DNA from: Agarophyton chilense
Lineage: Eukaryota; Rhodophyta; Florideophyceae; Gracilariales; Gracilariaceae
Assembly: GCA_030374765.1 (NCBI GenBank)
Contig: JARGXX010000111.1
Location: forward strand, 620,001 to 684,000
Length of the DNA: 64,000 nucleotides
Direction: 5' to 3'
Below are positions 24,111-35,905 of this stretch, piece by piece (the stretch's first letter is position 1; the number at the start of each line of letters is the position of its first letter). A program made the translations under genes and the position numbers. The notes beneath the pieces are model-generated. The model searched no databases. It saw nothing but the letters and a program-made list of their open reading frames with translations, and had not been told where the DNA came from.

Positions 24111-26678
24111 GGCACACATAATTTAAAGCAAAATTTTTGACGAATATACTTAAATAATTATGTACCGTGCTCGGCAGGTGTGTGTTCTTCAGCAATATCC
24201 ATTAGATGTACGTCGCTGCGTGGGATATTAACGGCGCACACACGTTGAAACACACGAGGCGCAATGTTAGGAAAATTGCTCTCTTCAAAAAGGTCAACAT
24301 CATTTATAGACCCCACAATGTTTATCACGGTGGAAGAATCTCGCACATTGCTTTTCGAACAAGCATGCTCCCATATACTTGCCGCGTGCCGTAGGTATTC
24401 TGACGATTCAGAAGCGTTGGGCATGAACAGGGAGAGAAGGAGAGGAATGCACTGGTGTAATTCGCGGATTTCACTGGCTTTCTTTAAGGTATATTCACAA
24501 CCTGTTTAATGCCGGCGGCATCCGAATTGGTGCTGCTGCATGAGCATGCATTTGTTATATGCAAATCCTTATATGTAGAGAAGTGAGACGTTAAAGTTGG
24601 TGAATAGTTAACCGACATTGAGGTCGGATCTATTTAAAGATTATTGTACACGCTGACACCGAGCAGATCTAACTCTAAAAAGTCAATGAGAACCATATGT
24701 GGCAGTCTTTTCGTTCCCACCGCATTTGAAGCAGTGGGTAACCGATTGTGTAGATTTACTGCCTTTTAGTCATAATTGGATTAAAGCCATTTACAAAATT
24801 GTTGTCGATATGGTACTGATGCTTCTCGTTGGCGTATTCAAAGGTGTTCCGAGGCAGCCCTGAAACTTTTTAGAGGACGGCATCACAGCTAGTACCTAAT
24901 GCATGCCTCAGGTTAAAATGTTGAAATAATGATCCCTACGCAGGCTCTGGATTAAAACATACTGCTATCCAAGCATTCAGGAATTTTCAAACCGAATATA
25001 CTTCTTCTTTATTTTGTGTCAACGGATACGCTCATTTCTAGTGTAACGTGGGGTTTGTGTAAGGAAACCCTAGTCTCTATAACGCTTCTTTGACAAACGA
25101 ACTATAAACTACAATTTCTCAGCTCTGTTTGAATCACTGAGCTATGTTTTGTTACGCAAAACCGCGTCAGGTCTTAAAGATTTTTTGATCTGCGTGAGCC
25201 TTTCGCTACCGATAATCATCTCGAAATCTGTATCAGGACAGAGACGCATGGTATGTCAAGCGCAGTACTTCTTAGGGTTTGTAATGTAACGGATGCATTC
25301 CATGGGGCCCGTTTTTCTCTCAGAAAGACCTTCTTGGATTCTCGTTAGCGTCCACGAACAAAGAGCAGCAAGCTGGCCTGATATAAGAGTATCCCAGAAT
25401 CTACAAGCGACGGTCAGGTATTCCGAGCAATGCGTACTTGGGCAGGATTAATCTGCTGCAAATTCGCAGAGAATGGGAGCAAGTCGATGCTGAGAGGTTA
25501 CTCTGTACGCTTCTCTGATTCTTGACTGTTTCAGAGCGAACCGTACCACAACATTGTAGCTGTACCTCGGAGAAACCACGTTTGTCTAAACAATTGCTGC
25601 TGTCTGCCATTGCGAGAGACCTCCAAGATCAACAAAATGTAAGACTTCTAGAAGTCACAGCGCTTCACTTTGCTCTGCATCCTGAACTTTCGGGATGGCC
25701 GAATCATCAATTTCCTCTGAACTGTCGTATAAGCTGCATTCATAATCATGATCGTATTCGTCAGGTTGTTTTTGCTCTTCGATTTTTACAGCGGTTCTAT
25801 TAGTCTCTCAATTACGCTGTTTTGGCATGTTGGGGTACTTGGCGGAAGCTTTTTGCTGGTGGTGAACAATTGTTTCGGTTTGGTGAAGGCTTTATGATTC
25901 ATTCTTATACATATTCTCATCTTAAGTGCCAATGAGACCATGGCTGTCTGTGTTTTTCGAGATGAGATTGAAGATGGGGCATGTTGTTGAGTCCAAGAGA
26001 GGTTCGGAGCTAGTAAACGGTTTTCTCCTCACTAGTAGTCCACGCGTGCTCCCCTTCCGGAAGAGCTCAGCAATTTGAATGCTCAATCTATGTTTTTCTC
26101 CATACATAAGCGTCTTTTCGTCGGGGAAATGGTCGGCGGAAAGGCTGAGCTCAGGAGGAGAGCGCGGTTGACGGTTTTTTTGGTTTCGGTTGGTATCACT
26201 ACTAGTATCGTTGGCAGTGGAAATCAATTACTTACCTTTTCGGCTTAGAATACCGACAGCTACGCTGGCATAGAGAAGAACGGCGAATGGAGGTCGCAGC
26301 GGAATAAGAGAAGAGAAATACGAAGGAAATTCAACGTAGCGGGGGTTTCTGAGCGTAACCTATGGAAGACTCCAGGTGTCGGACAGAGATTTACTCGAAG
26401 TCTTCGCTCGATTCGCTAAATTCCTGAGCTTCTTGTCGAAATGAAACTGTACGCCCCCAATGAGATTATTTAAGATGAAAGAACGATAGCAGACCAATGT
26501 GTTTTTCGTTCTTACGAGATCTCTCAACGAGTCCTCAAAGGTCTCTGAAGCTTCCTCTGGATTCTTTTCAGCCGAGCTCTGTCACGAGCCAAACTATTGG
26601 CTTGGTTTTCCTGGAGTTTAAAAAGGCTTTTCGAATATGTCGGGGTCGCTAGAGAACAACAGCAATCAAGCCGATTAA
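24111..26678. other. No firm gene; possible decayed minus-strand coding tract
   Basis: On the minus strand from about 25790 to 25250 one frame has few stops and reads like protein (RFALKQSRIREAYRVTSQHR, SEYLTVACRFWDTLISGQ). Another open stretch lies at 24424-24158. I do not recognise either. A GTAAGT donor-like site lies on the minus strand near 26232, which could end an exon, but no matching exon can be named. The rest is unremarkable. Confidence 0.3.
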
Positions 26679-27443
26679 TCACAGGCTTTGGAAAGCATTC
26701 TAAGCATCCCAACTCGATTACAATCCAGACGTAAGGATAAGAATGGCTTGGAAAGAAATGAATCCCAACGCCGTATGAGACAGGTTTTCAATGCAAAAAT
26801 GGTTTCCTATGAAGACAAAGAGTATGATGAAAATCCTCCGATTTCTGCGGAAATCGTCTATGCTGCCTTGCACATCATTCTAGATCAACTGTACGATGTT
26901 TGGAAGGGTACCAATGATGGAAGCTTATTGTATCGCTCATTGCAAAACAATCATCATCTTTTCGTGATGGAACTTCGTTCCAAAATAGAAAAGCAATACA
27001 ACATATTGAAGTACGCTGAAGGGCAGTAGGCGGCTGACCTTCGAATTCAAGAAGCCTTTAGAAGTGATCGTAACTACTAGAATGGTCGCAATACTTCGGC
27101 AGGTGTGAAAAGAAACACCCCAAATGGCATTGCTTTTCAACCACAGAACACAGATTCGCCTCGAAGTTTTTTCGTCGCAAATGCCAGTTTGTCCCATCTG
27201 ATTGAAGCGGATGATAAAATTACTCCGGTCCAGACTGTAACAGAAGGAGTTCATTACCCAAGTACTGCGCTTCGTCAGGAGCAGCCAACCATGTTGACTA
27301 CTGTGAATCCTGAGATCTCCTCGCAACATGGTCGTGGTGCAGCGAGACCGCCTCAGCAATCTTACATTCCACAAAACATAAGAAAAAGGCGCCTTGAGTC
27401 AGGAACTGGTGCAAACCACCTACTCAAGCGCTGCAGGCGTTAG
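26679..27443 (+). pseudogene. Decayed coding tract, unknown protein
   Basis: One plus-strand frame runs for about 255 codons with only two internal stops. The first part is helical and charged (AALHIILDQLYDVWKG, MELRSKIEKQYNILKY). The second is polar with Gln, Ser and Pro and ends in a basic cluster (NIRKRRLE, LLKRCRR) that could be a nuclear localisation signal. I see no domain I can name. The low number of stops and protein-like composition support a gene that has recently lost function, but readthrough by chance cannot be excluded. Confidence 0.35.
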
Positions 27444-29400
27444 TTTAATTTCGTTTGAATTATGCGTGCGCGTGAAGAGACTAACACCTATGTCAGGGAG
27501 GACAAACAATGCATTCTGTAACACGAGTCTGTACTCGAAGATCTTGTACATGAATATGCGTAAACTTGATCCTGCTTTACTCATTGCAAAAATATCTCAC
27601 TAAAAGTGCACGCTGCCTTCCATATCGCCATCGTCAGGAACAATCATCGTTCCAAGCAGCAGTACATGCGCAAGATTCTCATCGAGTAACAAAGCGGAGG
27701 ACCACCCCAAACGTTTACGCAACGCACCCGGCCGACCCAGGATGTCAAGCATTTGGTCCAATAGGGTAACACTATGGTTATCCCTGGTGAAACAGGTCCC
27801 TTCCTTTTGAGCAAGTATCAGAATGCCGTGTACACCTTCCTATTGTAGCAGCAGGCGAGAGATGCTGGAGTACAGCACTACGCCGATGTGTCTCTGTGTC
27901 GGAGTGAAAAGCATTGTGCCACGCGTCATTTGCGGGCGACAACAGAGAAGGCACGACCAAATCAGTGAAGAAAAGTGGCATTAGATTCACCATATATTCC
28001 ACGATGGTGACCACAGGCTCGACCAGTCGGGCACACAGATGCCCTCTGCGCCGTCGTTCTGCCTTCTTGGAGATAGATGCGAGGTTGTCGGATAAGTGGG
28101 GGATGTACAAATTTTCGCGAACTGCCCCACCGAGTGAGGAATGAACTAAAAATGATGTAAAGGGTACTCGCCTCTTCGACGCTACTCGCCTCTTCGACGC
28201 TACTCGTTGGCTGGGAGATGGTCGAACAACTGGTAAACGGCGCGTAGAATGACGTTCTGGTAGTATCCTTCAGAGTCTGGTGGTGAGCTCTGCACTGCAC
28301 AACTCATATGTATTTGGCGACGCAATAACCTCAAAGTAGCGGGTGCCTCTGCTTCGACCCCGGCGAGGCGAATAGTGTGCAATCGCTTTTATAGTATATC
28401 ACACCTTATGTGCATGGAATACTTGGATATTTTTGCGTGTAACCTTTCTGTGCACCGATGTAGAGCATGGGTGTGAGGCAATGCCAAGGGAAGAATAAAG
28501 AGGCCCAGTGGCCGTTGTAAAGCGGCACTGGGCCTCAAACATGTGGAATGGCCACGATGGCGCGCACGGTGAGCAGGAACTTAGGTCGACTTGGTATCTT
28601 GTAGCAATGCAGAATGTCGGAGCGTAGCAGTGTGCCGCAGGGACAGTAAATGATGGCGGCGCGGCGGCGCGAAGATATATAGAGAGGCAAGACGGTGCTA
28701 AATGTTAGAAGCGCGCTAAGGTGCACGCGGCAGTTAATAAGCAGGGTAGCCATAGGATCATAAGTTAAACGAAGACTCCTGTTCGAACTTAAAGTCGTAA
28801 GCAGGAACCATATCCCTAGTGCCGGCAATTATCGATATTCTGATTAGCTTCAAGTTTTGGGTATCCAAGCCAAAGGCAGCTGTTGATCGATATAATGATC
28901 AACAGAGCTGTTTAGTCCGTCATATTTGAAGATCCAGGCAGTCTTTACAGAATATTGAATAAGATCATCAATAACACTTCTTTAATCTCGGGAATGTTTC
29001 TAGCATTACAAATGTTCAATTACTAAATTCCGACATACGTTTGTCCGCCTCAATACTTCTCAAAGTTCTTAAAATACCCCCAGCCCAAACAACCCTCCAC
29101 CACCGGTGTCACCATCCACTGTGCCCCACGTCGCTGGCGCTCGAACGCGCTTCACCCCTGAAAATAGCGCCGGCCCTCTCTACCGCACACATCCTTCCGT
29201 CGTTGCTGCATCTTTATTCAACCCAACAAGAGGGAATGAGAAAAATGAAGCACCGTGTCAAATATCTGGAGCACTTCTTACAACACCATCCACTCCATGC
29301 CCCTCAAATACTCAACCACCGACGCCAGCCCCAAAACGTTCTGGAGGATAGCAAAGCCGCCCATGCACAACTCGAAAAGACGCATTTACTAGTGGTTCTC
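27444..29400. other. No supported gene
   Basis: Several overlapping open frames of 60-120 codons occur on both strands, none with a recognised motif. A short tandem duplication lies at 28165-28200. The stretch around 29040-29400 (+) is rich in His, Pro and Ser codons and looks like compositional noise. Confidence 0.4.
28165..28206. repeat. 18-bp tandem duplication
   Basis: The 18-base unit TACTCGCCTCTTCGACGC occurs twice in a row and is followed by the first six bases of a third unit. It is perfect and so probably young. Confidence 0.8.
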
Positions 29401-29424
29401 GGGAAGTAGGAAAGGGACGAAAAG

Positions 29425-30235
29425 TCAGGTCTAATTCGGGTGGATCGTCGACGAGATGGAGAGGCAGATAGTCTAATCCACAACGAGGACAGGTTTGTCA
29501 GCGACTTGATCCGAGAAATGGTTGGATGTTCGGTACAGGAAAGTGCAACCAAATTGTAATGGAGATTAAGCTTACGGATGAGCTGATAGAGGATCCTGCG
29601 TGATTCTTCTGCTCAACTACTGTGCGTAACTTGAAGGTGTAGTGTGGCTTTCAGGAGACTGCTGCAACTCGTGCTGGATTCGTTGTATTGCTTATGGATG
29701 CTCATCTAAAGCAATTGATACTATGGTTAAACGAGCATCGAAGACATTACAACCTTTTTTCAAAAGAGATAGTGTTGACAGATATGTATTCTTATGTCGC
29801 AGTTGTCCTGCTCTCACCCACAACGGGCTTTAGATTTGAAGGGACTATACAAATTTTTGGTCGGTTCCGTCGTATTTATCTTTCTGTGCAAAGGATAAGA
29901 TTCATTGCCGACAATGTTAAGCCATACTCCCTGGCGGGTAGGGCTGATGACGGGGGTGATATATGGATTAAAAAACGCAATCAGACGTGCTAGCCATCAG
30001 AGTTTGATATGATTGCTTTTCATGCGACTAGAATGGTATTCTTCAATCTTTTGCAGCTATTACCAACTCTGAAGGATGAAAGTTTTGGCACCAGGGCGGT
30101 TGATAATCAAATAAAGGTCGTAAGCAGTCAGAGGGCCGACCGTGAACGTCATTCTGCAGAAGGGTTCGCCAATGCATTATTCCGGGTGGTGATGGCACTA
30201 AAGTTCGAGAGAAGAGCTCAAAATCATGTGGAATC
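29425..30235 (+). pseudogene. Decayed coding tract left of the second LTR element
   Basis: One plus-strand frame reads as protein with few stops: MEIKLTDELIEDP, VLLMDAHLKQLILWLNEHRR, YSYVAVVLLSPTTGFRF, then IAFHATRMVFFNLLQLLP and VDNQIKVVSSQRADRERH. It ends where the left LTR of the element at 30.2-35.5 kb starts, so that element may have inserted into it. A transposase origin is possible but I see no catalytic motif. Family unknown. Confidence 0.35.
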
Positions 30236-30237
30236 TG

Positions 30238-30862
30238 TTAGTATGGTATTTTAATGAAGACTGCAGAGGCCTTGGTGCAGTGGGTATCCACAGAAATAAC
30301 TTCAAAGAGCGGGTTTCGCCTTGCGGGCGACGGTTCTCAGGAAAGAAGATAGTGTGCAGAAAGTGACCAGGTGAGCCTAAACGATGGGGAAAATAAGTGT
30401 ATTCACGAGGCGGATTTCCAGATGCGGCGGTATGTAATGCATTCGAGATCGGCTTGACAACCCTTCTGACAACACAAATAGCCAGGTAGCAGTAGAGAAA
30501 ACAACAGACACACACACAGAAAGCTGTAGAAAAAGGGCCGTAAACGCGCAACAGTAGAGGGCATCCTTGGAACAAGAACTATAGCTCAGAACGGTTAAGA
30601 ACTGTTACGATAGGTGCCCCTTCGTAGTGAAGCACTTTAGGATTTCTAGGACTCCCCAAGATGGTGTTAAGGTTGGTTGTTTGCCGTCCTCCCATGAGCC
30701 CTGCGCCCTTTAATGTGCCAAGAGGCCAAGCATGTACTGTACAGTAGGATATACACGTGGCGTGCAACTAAATAATTATCCAAATAATACCAAAATAAAA
30801 CATTTGGTGATGGCACCTTACAGTGTACACTAAATACAGTACATCTTAATTTAATTTCTCCT
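30238..30862 (-). repeat. LTR, left copy (3' LTR) of the second LTR element
   Basis: Direct repeat of 34915-35548. Shared blocks include GCAGTGGGTATCCACAGAAA, TTCTCAGGAAAGAAGA and CTATAGCTCAGAACGGTT. It carries a CA-rich tract in its middle. Ends are approximate to about ten bases. Confidence 0.85.
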
Positions 30863-33800
30863 GTCGCGTCAAGCGGACTAAAAACCTTGTATACTTCAAC
30901 TTCAAGACTATCGATGTATTCATCCATACTCGGTAGTGGGTATGTATCCCTAACAGTTGATGCATTCAGTTCTCTGTAGTCCACGCAAAATCGTAAAGAA
31001 CTATCTCCTTCGAGAACAAGGACCACTGGGAACACCCAAGCTGATTGTGCTGGCTCATTGATTTCCTTCTCCAACATGGAGTCCACGTGTTCTTGCTCGA
31101 TCAGACGAGTTTGGGGGCGTGCCCGATACGGTAGTTGAGAAATGGGCCGTGCACCAGGTACTACGTCAATATGATGTTCTGTAGCCGCGATCTGGCCAAT
31201 GTGTCCACTCCACATATGTGAATACTTCAGCAGCAATCTGTGCGATCCTTTAAACTCCTCAGAATCGTGTTCCATCTTCACGACCACAAGGGCTTCTTCC
31301 ATCTCTTCTTCAGAGACATTCTCTTCCTTCATGTTCTTCATGTTCTCGACCACTTCTGTCGCTGTCGACTTCTGCTCGCCTGTGGGCCTTACTCCTAAGA
31401 CGTCTGCCGTCATAATGTGTGTCGGTATCACAAATGAAGGGTTTGACAGCGCAATGCCCGAGAGCTGATGCTTGTGTACGCGAAGCTCTTCAGAGCCAGC
31501 ATTGCTCACCAACATCGAGAAAGGGATCTTCAGACTCACCTGTGCAATACCGTTAGCGACTAGCAATACACTATTGTAATACAATGCCGTGTTCTGCTGA
31601 AGAATGATAAGTCCTTGCTTCTGAGTAACGCCTGATACCCATGTTTGACTTTTTGGTTGTATCACCGTTAGTTTACACACCCGAATCTTCGGAGATGTCC
31701 TGCCAAGTGGGGCTTCGTATTTCAATGATGGCGATAATGGTGCAAATGAAATGGATCGCCACAGAGGTCTGCGCACGATTGGCATTGTCAAGCCATCGTC
31801 CAGCTCCACTTCCTGATTCGTCGGACGAATCGATTCGACAAACTTTTCACAGTAGTCGCAATCCAGCTCAACTGGTGTAGCATATGTGATACACAGAATA
31901 AACGTTAACGTGACAAAATTATTTCCCAAGCGAACCATAAGCCGTATTCCTCCAATAGACTTTATCTGCCTCTTGTTAGCATCCCGTATATCCGGTAAAT
32001 GTGTCTGTTTTATTCGAGCTCGCTTGTCTTTGCGCCGTTCAGAAAACCTTACAAAGTTCGGGCCTGCACCCGTATCCAATACAGCGAGTCTTCGCGATAA
32101 TAGCGGTTGAGAAGAGCCGATGTTGGCAGAGACCTTGTAGTTCCTTCGGGACATAATCATAACGTGACTCTTCCTCCTATTTGGGCATACATATCGATTC
32201 CAAGGACATTTCAACATATTGCCAATCTGTACATAGTTTCGACATTCGAAGATCTTCCTGGTCTCAGTAGGACCTTCGGTTTAAATTCCCAGGAGCGGGG
32301 CAATGTCAGTACCCCGCTCGGTACGGGGTGTTTGAATCCACCCAACCCCCTGAGGGCTCCCTCACTTAATTTCTCGATTTCGCAGGTTTCTCCCTCGCCC
32401 CATCGGCGTTCTTCTGTACTAATGGGGCTGAACCTTGTAATCTTTCAGAGTTCTCATCTATTGCATGAGTTCTGCGTACCATATCTGCAAGTACCAAAGT
32501 TTTGGGCTTCCACTATGTTTGTACTGGTACACGGTTCTTTCTGACTTGAAGAGAGCTTCATAGTTCGACACAACTCGATGTACCTGTGTGAAGGGCAAAG
32601 TGCACTCTGATGACAAATGATATCTTCAATAGCACCAATAACATATCAGGCCGTCCCTGTTCAACCTCAAATGTGGCTGTTCTATTCCAAGGTTATCCAC
32701 CCAACCAGGCTTCTGAGACGTAAATCCATCTGCTGGCGGGACAATCGGACTCCTTCTGTATGGAAAACGGCGTGGCTCCATAGACAATATATCATCTTCT
32801 ACATGGGAATCAGTTGACGGAAAATTCGTGGTAGGCACTGTGCCCCCTGGATAATCCAGATAATTAACTGCGGCTTCTCCAGTATAGCTGGCATCATGAG
32901 GTGTAAACGTCGAAACGCGTGATTCCTCTTGCGACTACAGATGCAAAACCTGGCCTTGCTTGGTAGGGCGTTTTTATCCCTATTAACAACGCGGTATGTC
33001 CCTAGACGAAGTGTTACACCTCCGCGACGAGCGCAAACTGCTTCACGTTAAGCCTTTGCATACTGCAATAGTTCCAGAAAACTGATTCTCAAGTGCTTCT
33101 CCGGATGACGGGCTACCAATGACTAGATATTCGTATCGAGTCCATCGACAAAAAGAGTCATCTTCTCGTCCATAGAATGGACATTTCCACAGCGTGTAGC
33201 TGCATTATTCATTCTTGAACTGTACTCAACCTCCGTTGATCCAGGGTTCTGTGTAATATCTCTGAGATTCAGAATAGCTTCGCGAGTCGCATTAGACGTT
33301 GCGTAACAACGCAGCAAGTACTGCACGGTTTCGGCCCAACTGATGACTCCACCTTCAAGGACGGTAAGTGAACCACTCACGGCACGGTATTGATCCAATG
33401 AAAATCCAATCAATAAATTTGGAAGTGCTACGAATGCTTGAGCTTCACTCATCCCCAGCGTGTCCAATTCGACTATAAAACAATTGAGAAATTCAAATAT
33501 AAAATGGGATCCTACCCATAAAAAATGAGACCATCGAGGCCAATCTTCAAACGCTTATTGTGAACTCTCAATTTGGCTGTCTCCCAACCTGTTCGCTTCC
33601 GTTTTCGGATTTGAGCTGATATACACGATAATTCGTAATCTTCCTGTAAAGCGGGTTCGTACACGAAAGCGGTTTCAGATTCTTATACGGTGGTCCCTTC
33701 ATGCGGGAGAGTAGTGAGCTACCCATTTTTTTTCTTTCCCAAACGATGAGGGTCCTTATCGCTCGACGTATCATCAGGAGATGAACTTCCATTCTCGGGA

Positions 33801-34914
33801 TCGTCTGTATCCAAATAATCGGAATCCCTATAGTCGGAATCATCTCCCTCTCCATCGGTGTCATGTATTCTTGCGAGTTTTCTCGATTTAGAGCGCCTTG
33901 AATATAACTTCTGTACTTTTGACTTCTTCGAATCGTTCTTGCAGGACCGCGCATGAGCAGCGATGAGTCCCACCTCCTGTACTTCCGGGTGTGGAATTCT
34001 CAACGGTGCATTCACCACAGTCTCCAATCGCTTTAAGCGAGGGCTTTCACGTGAGAGAACCCCCTTAACAGCAACCGGTATAGCTGGTCAGGCCCCTGTG
34101 TCATTTCCTTGCTTTTCTAGCAATTGCTTGAGATCTTCTTGGATTGTCCGAACAGTCTCGGCCATCCGATTCGTTTCTAGATTTCGATTCTCCCGAGCCC
34201 TGTGATGTCTTCTTAATGTCTTTAATAGCGATCCTAACAAGGTAATTTGACTTTCCATCTCCTCCAGACGGATCTTCCGCGTCAGAGATTCCGCACGGAG
34301 TTGCTGTAGTTCAGCTTCCAACGCTGAAACTTCCGTGATATCACGCTTAGATGACGTATTAGCCTCGAGACGGATCGTCAACGGAACCTCCGAAGGTGCA
34401 ACTGCGCTTCCTGTCGATTTCGACTTCTTCTTCGCCTGACCATATAGGCGATTGCCGGCCTCTGTAGAAGTGGCTAAGGAGGCTTCCGCGGACTCACTTC
34501 TATCCAAATCCGGTCGGCTTTTTGTCTGCATGGCGGCAAATTATCACAGAACATCCAGATAACAAATGCAGATGACGCAAACACAGTTTCTCAACTAAAA
34601 ATATATATATCGCGATCGTAACAACCAATATAGACAACGATAGAAACTTCTAGCAAATAGAACCAACAATCAGTGAAGATTCACAACTGATATTCGGCTT
34701 GACCCACGATCGTGGCGAACGGTTCGATCTGTTTCTAAATGTCTTCTGAAAATGTAGATTACGTGATGAAAGTTCAAGCTTCAGTTCGCTGATGTCAGCA
34801 AAACGCACGGAAATCCAACGAGGATCATTCGAACGTGCTTAACAATATATTTCCGGTCCAAGCGACTAATACTCCACACACAGGTGGAATTCCTTCGAAG
34901 TCTGGAGACAAAGT

Positions 34915-35548
34915 TGTGTGGTATTCCACTGAAGACTGTAGAGGTCTCGGTGCAGTGGGTATCCACAGAAATAAACGGGAAGAGCGGGTGTCGCCTTGCG
35001 AGCGATAGTTCTCAGGAAAGAAGACAGTGTGCAGAAAGCGGCCGGGTAAGCCTGAACGATGGGGAAAATACGTGTATTCACGAGGCGGATGTGCAGATGC
35101 AGCGGTACGTAACACACACGAGATCGGCTCGATAACCCTTGTGACGACACAAATAACCAGGTAGCAGTAGAGAAAAAAACACACACACACAGAACGCTGT
35201 AAAAAAAGGGCGGTAAACGCGCAACAGTAAAGGGTATCCTCGGAACAAGAGCTATAGCTCAGAACGGTTGAGAACTGATACTATAGGTGCCCCTTTGTGG
35301 TCAACCACTTTAGGATTGCCAGACCCCACCAAGATGGTGTTTTGGTTCGTTTGTTGGTTGGCCTTCGCCGTTCTCACCTGGGCCTTGCGCCCTTCAATGT
35401 GCCAAGAGGCCAAGCAAGTACTCTACAGTAAGGTATACACGTGTCGTGCAACTAAATAATTTTCTAAATAATACCAAATAAAAAATCTGGTGATGGCACC
35501 CTACAGTGTGCACTAAATACAGTACTTCCTAATTAAATTTCTCCTGTC
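34915..35548 (-). repeat. LTR, right copy (5' LTR) of the second LTR element
   Basis: Direct repeat of 30238-30862, in the same orientation and alignable over its whole length with few gaps. Because the element lies on the minus strand this is its 5' LTR. The open frames inside it are by-products of the repeat and not genes. Confidence 0.85.
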
Positions 35549-35905
35549 CCAATCTTTCCAAAAAGTAATTCTTTACATAAATTCTCGTAATCGAGTATAG
35601 CCCAAACAATAGCTTATGAATGCCGTATCGTGACTTCGTAGTATTTTCGAAGGGTCGAACTCAGGTGCACCCAGAATGCTACAGTTAGGAAGCTTTTGCA
35701 GATTTCTTTCGATGGGCGAGGGTAGCAAGCGAGGAACAGCTTGATCTTAACTACAGACAGAGGTTATGGAAAGGAACTAGCCATGAGTTTATTTGCTGAA
35801 TTGGGATTGGGATCTGTGTTGGTGATGCCTGATAGTTTACTAAAGATTTTTCTCTTCGTAGAATTGTCTTACCTGAACCCCAGAAAAATGGATTAGGGTG
35901 TAAAA
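35549..35905. other. No supported gene
   Basis: Short spacer between the second LTR element and the transposon fossil. Nothing recognisable. Confidence 0.5.

Larger units (their letters stand above)
30236..35548 (-). mobile_element. Second Gypsy-like LTR element, old and broken
   Basis: Two direct repeats of about 630 bases bound this element. Between them, on the minus strand, come a coiled-coil gag N-terminal region (about 34530-34090), an acidic and basic linker (about 34030-33570), a gag core (about 33470-33120), an aspartic protease with LAVLDTGAGPNF (near 32080) and part of a reverse transcriptase (about 31160-30870) with YRARPQTRLIEQEHVDSML and RFCVDYRELNASTV. RNase H and integrase are not seen, so the copy could not move by itself. 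It has several breaks. The LTRs differ at roughly 15 per cent of sites in a 215-base sample counted by eye, which points to an old insertion. Confidence 0.85.

Noticed and set aside
27778-28110. Possible protein kinase fragment on the minus strand
   Set aside because: A short stretch resembled the region after the kinase catalytic core, but no HRD, DFG or APE motif could be found in any frame nearby.
32311-32332. Short hairpin ACCCCG-loop-CGGGGT as a terminator or regulatory RNA
   Set aside because: It lies inside the decayed second LTR element, has only a six-base stem and has no supporting context.
34825-35190. Cys/Phe-rich small protein on the minus strand
   Set aside because: It lies wholly within the right LTR and has a counterpart in the left LTR, so it is part of the repeat and not a gene.
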